Source of the DNA: Hyphomicrobiales bacterium
Lineage (GTDB): Bacteria > Pseudomonadota > Alphaproteobacteria > Rhizobiales > Aestuariivirgaceae
Assembly: GCA_025356765.1 (NCBI GenBank)
Contig: JANXRO010000223.1
Location: forward strand, 1-7,230
Length of the DNA: 7,230 nt
Direction: 5' to 3'
Shown in pieces: positions 5,384 to 7,230 of the stretch (within the stretch, counting starts at the first letter, position 1; every line of letters starts with the position of its first letter). Under the pieces are notes generated by a model that was not told the origin of the DNA, made no database searches, and saw only the letters and a program-made list of their open reading frames with translations. The translations under genes were made by a program, and so were the position numbers.

Positions 5384-6445
5384 ATGAACCACAGCCCCAT
5401 TTCAATTATCGGCGGCGGCATTGCAGGCCTTGCAACAGCCATTGCGGCGGCACGTTCGGGCCGAAGCGCCACCATTTATGAAAAGGCCAAAAGTTTTGAA
5501 CCTGTGGGCGCTGGCCTTCAACTTGGCCCTAACGCAGTGCGGGCACTAAAAGCCATTGGCGCATGGGACGCGGTTGAACCCATCACATCTTCTCCCCCCG
5601 CCATTTGCATGCGCGATGGCAAATCCGGAAAACTGCTGAAACATATTTCCTTGGGGAAAACATTTGAACAGAGATTCGGCCAAGCTTACCGCGTGGCCCT
5701 GCGGGCTGATCTTCACAAGGCGTTGTTGGCGGTTGCCTCTCAACATTCGGCAATTGAAATAAAACTGGGCAAAGATATTTCTGTTGAAGACTTGGATCAT
5801 TCCAATCCCATTGTTGCAGCAGATGGCGTGAATTCAAAAACCCGCACGCAATATTTTCAATCAAATGCGGCGATCACGACAACAGACGTGGCTTACCGCG
5901 CGCTTTTTCCAAAGCCTGAAATCAATGGCGTTGATATGGATTGCGTAAACCTGTGGTTATGCCCGCAAAGCCACGTTGTGCATTACCCCGTGGGCCAAGA
6001 TCAAAAACTAAATATTGTGGCAATCACTCAAAGTGCATTGCCACAAACCCACTATGCCAATTCAGCTGGAAGCTTACGCCAAATAATCAACGCCACCCTC
6101 GATTGGAAAGAATGGCCCTTGGCTTATGTTGCCCCTTTGCCCGCGTGGACAAAAGGCAATGTAACTCTGGTCGGCGACTCTGCGCATGGCACCCTGCCCT
6201 ATTTGGCCCAAGGCGCTGCCATGGCGCTGGAAGATGCGGCAGCGTTCGCAGCAACAAATTTCAACCCAGAAAAATTTTTTGAACTGCGGGCCGCCCGCTG
6301 CACAAAACTTCACAACGCAAGCCTTCGCGCTGGAAAAATCTATCACCTTGTCGGTGCGGCCGCAAAAGCAAGAAACCTCGCTTTGGCTGTGATGCCAGAA
6401 CGAAGTTTCTTAGCGGGCCTCAATTGGCTCTATGCAGGGGCGTAA
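5384..6445 (+). CDS. FAD-dependent monooxygenase, aromatic-hydroxylase/UbiH-like family
   Basis: A 353-residue group A flavin monooxygenase of the p-hydroxybenzoate/salicylate hydroxylase superfamily, which uses FAD, NAD(P)H and O2 to hydroxylate (often aromatic) substrates. Numbered from ATG 5384: the dinucleotide-binding GGGIAG is at 10-15, with the ribose-binding E33 in IYEKA. GAGLQLGPNAVRAL is at about 42-55, AADGVNSKTR (the DG motif) at 145-154, and GDSAHGTLPYLAQGAAMALEDA (the GD motif) at 264-285. The C-terminal LNWLY is typical. It is somewhat short for salicylate hydroxylase (about 400), and the middle substrate domain gives no clue to the substrate. A GTG at 5360 would add eight residues, but ATG 5384 puts the FAD motif at the usual place. 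No Shine-Dalgarno is visible. It is divergent from aatA. Confidence 0.88.
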   Translation: MNHSPISIIGGGIAGLATAIAAARSGRSATIYEKAKSFEPVGAGLQLGPNAVRALKAIGAWDAVEPITSSPPAICMRDGKSGKLLKHISLGKTFEQRFGQAYRVALRADLHKALLAVASQHSAIEIKLGKDISVEDLDHSNPIVAADGVNSKTRTQYFQSNAAITTTDVAYRALFPKPEINGVDMDCVNLWLCPQSHVVHYPVGQDQKLNIVAITQSALPQTHYANSAGSLRQIINATLDWKEWPLAYVAPLPAWTKGNVTLVGDSAHGTLPYLAQGAAMALEDAAAFAATNFNPEKFFELRAARCTKLHNASLRAGKIYHLVGAAAKARNLALAVMPERSFLAGLNWLYAGA

Positions 6446-6469
6446 TCTCGAAAAACAGAAAACTGCCGA

Positions 6470-6838
6470 TTATCGCAATATTCTGCCTTTGACAGGTGGC
6501 TGCTGCGGATTGCTTGAACCCGTCCCCATATCTGTTAAAACAACAACGCGGCATCTGGGTTGTTTGATGGAGACTGCTGTCAGCGAACGCAGTTCCCTTG
6601 GGCCCGCTTGGCAAGCCACAGCTTCTTGGCAAGAACCGCCAGATTGTTCCATCCAGATTGGCGTTCCGTGATTTTTTATCCATGTTGTGCAACAGCGCAC
6701 CGCAACACTGCGGTTAATACTTGCGCTACATTGATCTGCCAACGACGTGGCTTTGGCTGGCGAAGCCAAAGAAAGTGATGCACCAACTGAAATTACTGCT
6801 GCTGCGATTGCGAAAGAAAATTTTGATTTATTTGACAT
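6470..6838 (-). CDS. Small secreted cysteine-containing protein, function unknown
   Basis: A 122-residue protein I do not recognise. It has a clear Sec-type signal peptide: basic start MSNKSK, hydrophobic core FAIAAAVISVGASLSLA, and a likely cleavage after SPAKA at residue 30. The mature part of about 92 residues has six cysteines (37, 49, 50, 70, 76, 96), including an adjacent CC pair, which suggests disulfide bonding in the periplasm or outside. The block RCCTTWIKNHGTPIWMEQSGGSC looks conserved-protein-like. The tail from about residue 105 is rich in P, Q, G and S and may be disordered. The start is very secure: AGGAGG (6849-6844) is five bases before ATG 6838. It runs convergent with the monooxygenase, 24 bases apart, and follows the S74-domain gene on the same strand. 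No function is assigned. Confidence 0.72.
   Translation of the reverse strand: MSNKSKFSFAIAAAVISVGASLSLASPAKATSLADQCSASINRSVAVRCCTTWIKNHGTPIWMEQSGGSCQEAVACQAGPRELRSLTAVSIKQPRCRVVVLTDMGTGSSNPQQPPVKGRILR
6751..6771 (-). repeat. Perfect 8-bp hairpin in the signal-peptide coding region
   Basis: CTTTGGCT (6751-6758) and AGCCAAAG (6764-6771) are perfect inverted copies around five bases. In the minus-strand message the stem covers the codons of the LASPAKA segment at the predicted signal-peptide cleavage site. No T-run follows it on either strand, so it is unlikely to be a terminator. Confidence 0.5.
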
Positions 6839-6843
6839 GATAT

Positions 6844-6849
6844 CCTCCT
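6844..6849 (-). promoter_or_regulatory. Consensus Shine-Dalgarno of the secreted-protein gene
   Basis: AGGAGG on the minus strand, five bases (ATATC) before ATG 6838. It is the strongest ribosome site in the window and is good support that this otherwise unknown gene is translated. Confidence 0.85.
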
Positions 6850-6857
6850 GAAAATCG

Positions 6858-6873
6858 CGATCATTATTGATCG
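6858..6873 (-). promoter_or_regulatory. Dyad upstream of the secreted-protein ribosome site
   Basis: CGATCA (6858-6863) and TGATCG (6868-6873) are perfect inverted copies around four bases, 8 bases upstream of the AGGAGG. It may be an operator or a leader hairpin. Weak promoter-like bases (TATACC on the minus strand) lie just upstream. Function is not known. Confidence 0.35.
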
Positions 6874-6909
6874 TTGGTATAGTGATACTTCAGTCGAGAT
6901 GAGCCTGCC

Positions 6910-6956
6910 CTGAACACCGCATTCATTCAGCGTTCAGAAAAATTTGATTCAAATTT
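6910..6956. repeat. Two inverted repeats behind the S74-domain gene
   Basis: AAATTTGA-T-TCAAATTT (6940-6956) is a 17-bp perfect palindrome that overlaps the S74 stop codon. CTGAAC (6910-6915) and GTTCAG (6932-6937) form a second dyad next to it. On the minus strand the T-rich run comes before the second stem rather than after it, so this is not a classical intrinsic terminator. It may protect the 3' end or serve as an operator for the next gene. Confidence 0.4.
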
Positions 6957-7230
6957 AGTGCAGTCGCTTCATGGAAATGCCCAACATTCCGTAGTTCACG
7001 CGGTAAAAGCCATCGGCGCCCAAAAGCACAGCTTCGGGCATAACGCGCAAAACCTCCTGGGCCATCACACCTTCGTAAACGCCAAACCGATCATTATATT
7101 CAAAATCATAAAGGCCCAACCCAAAAACTGTAGAACCAACGCGGTGGATATTATGCTTCAACCGTATGTCAGACCTAACTTGCGTTTGTGGCGGTGGTGG
7201 CGGCGTTGAATGTTGCCGATTATCATCAGG
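6955..7230 (-). CDS. Peptidase S74-type intramolecular chaperone domain protein, C-terminal part
   Basis: The frame is open to the window edge (base 7230) and ends at TAA 6957-6955; 91 residues are visible. After a polar start (DDNRQHS) comes a run of five prolines (7203-7189), then the hallmark SDIRLKHNI. In S74 domains the Ser of this motif (7173-7171) and the Lys four residues on (7158-7156) form the self-cleavage dyad, and both are present. The rest, VGSTVFGLGLYDFEYN...GVYEGVMAQEVLRVMPEAV...GADGFYRVNYGMLGISM, is the standard chaperone fold. Such domains guide trimer assembly of phage tail spikes and are also found at the ends of bacterial surface proteins, then cleave themselves off. The TTG at 7161 is internal and not a true start. 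The main body of the protein lies outside the window. Confidence 0.85.
   Translation of the reverse strand, partial: PDDNRQHSTPPPPPQTQVRSDIRLKHNIHRVGSTVFGLGLYDFEYNDRFGVYEGVMAQEVLRVMPEAVLLGADGFYRVNYGMLGISMKRLH

Noticed and set aside
6456..6485. Possible terminator between the convergent monooxygenase and secreted-protein genes
   Set aside because: Only a 5-bp stem (CAGAA/TTCTG) with a 20-base loop and no T-run.
6432..6671. A plus-strand open frame overlapping the end of the monooxygenase
   Set aside because: No ribosome site or family sequence. The opposite strand carries the signal-peptide protein with a consensus Shine-Dalgarno.
6955..7230. Prophage or phage island
   Set aside because: Only the S74 domain hints at phage. 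No terminase, capsid, integrase or attachment site is seen, and S74-type domains also occur on bacterial surface proteins.
1..7230. CRISPR array, insertion sequence, tRNA or rRNA
   Set aside because: No regularly spaced direct repeats, transposase sequence, terminal inverted repeats around a gene, or tRNA-like cloverleaf was found by eye.

Overview
The window looks like a chromosomal stretch from an alphaproteobacterium, probably of the Rhizobiales/Hyphomicrobiales. The best sign is a thioredoxin reductase gene followed at once by a LysR regulator whose sequence closely follows the rhizobial LsrB/VtlR family. The alphaproteobacterial-type 400-residue aspartate aminotransferase, the BrnT/BrnA toxin-antitoxin pair and the short PhnA-domain gene agree with this. 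No rRNA, tRNA, CRISPR array, insertion sequence or integrase was seen.

Layout, left to right. (1) 1-147 (+) is the C-terminal end of a fasciclin (FAS1) protein, followed by a strong hairpin (166-206). (2) 271-493 (+) is a short PhnA/YjdM-type gene broken by a 13-bp tandem duplication; its leader can form an unusual nested fold. (3) 582-2437 (+) is a two-gene redox unit, trxB and an LsrB-type regulator, 5 bp apart, with a 10-bp-arm dyad just before trxB. (4) 2438-5280 (-) is a compact five-gene run, transcribed right to left: class I aminotransferase (aatA type), DUF1993 protein, LysE/RhtB-type exporter, brnT toxin, brnA antitoxin. brnA ends on the base next to the end of the LysR gene. A near-perfect operator-like dyad fills the gap between the exporter and brnT. 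(5) 5384-6445 (+) is an FAD-dependent aromatic-ring-hydroxylase-like monooxygenase, divergent from the aminotransferase. (6) 6470-6838 (-) is a small secreted cysteine-containing protein of unknown function with a perfect Shine-Dalgarno. (7) 6955-7230 (-) is the C-terminal end of a protein carrying a peptidase S74-type intramolecular chaperone domain.

How they may work together: trxB and the LysR gene probably form one redox-responsive unit. The aminotransferase and LysE-type exporter suggest an amino-acid metabolism/export operon, with the toxin-antitoxin pair appended behind its own promoter/operator. Nothing here is clearly a new multi-gene system. The observations most worth checking are the fully cysteine-free LsrB homologue, the brnTA operator placed where a leaderless transcript would start, the structured PhnA leader with the frameshifted gene behind it, and the unknown secreted protein beside the S74 gene.
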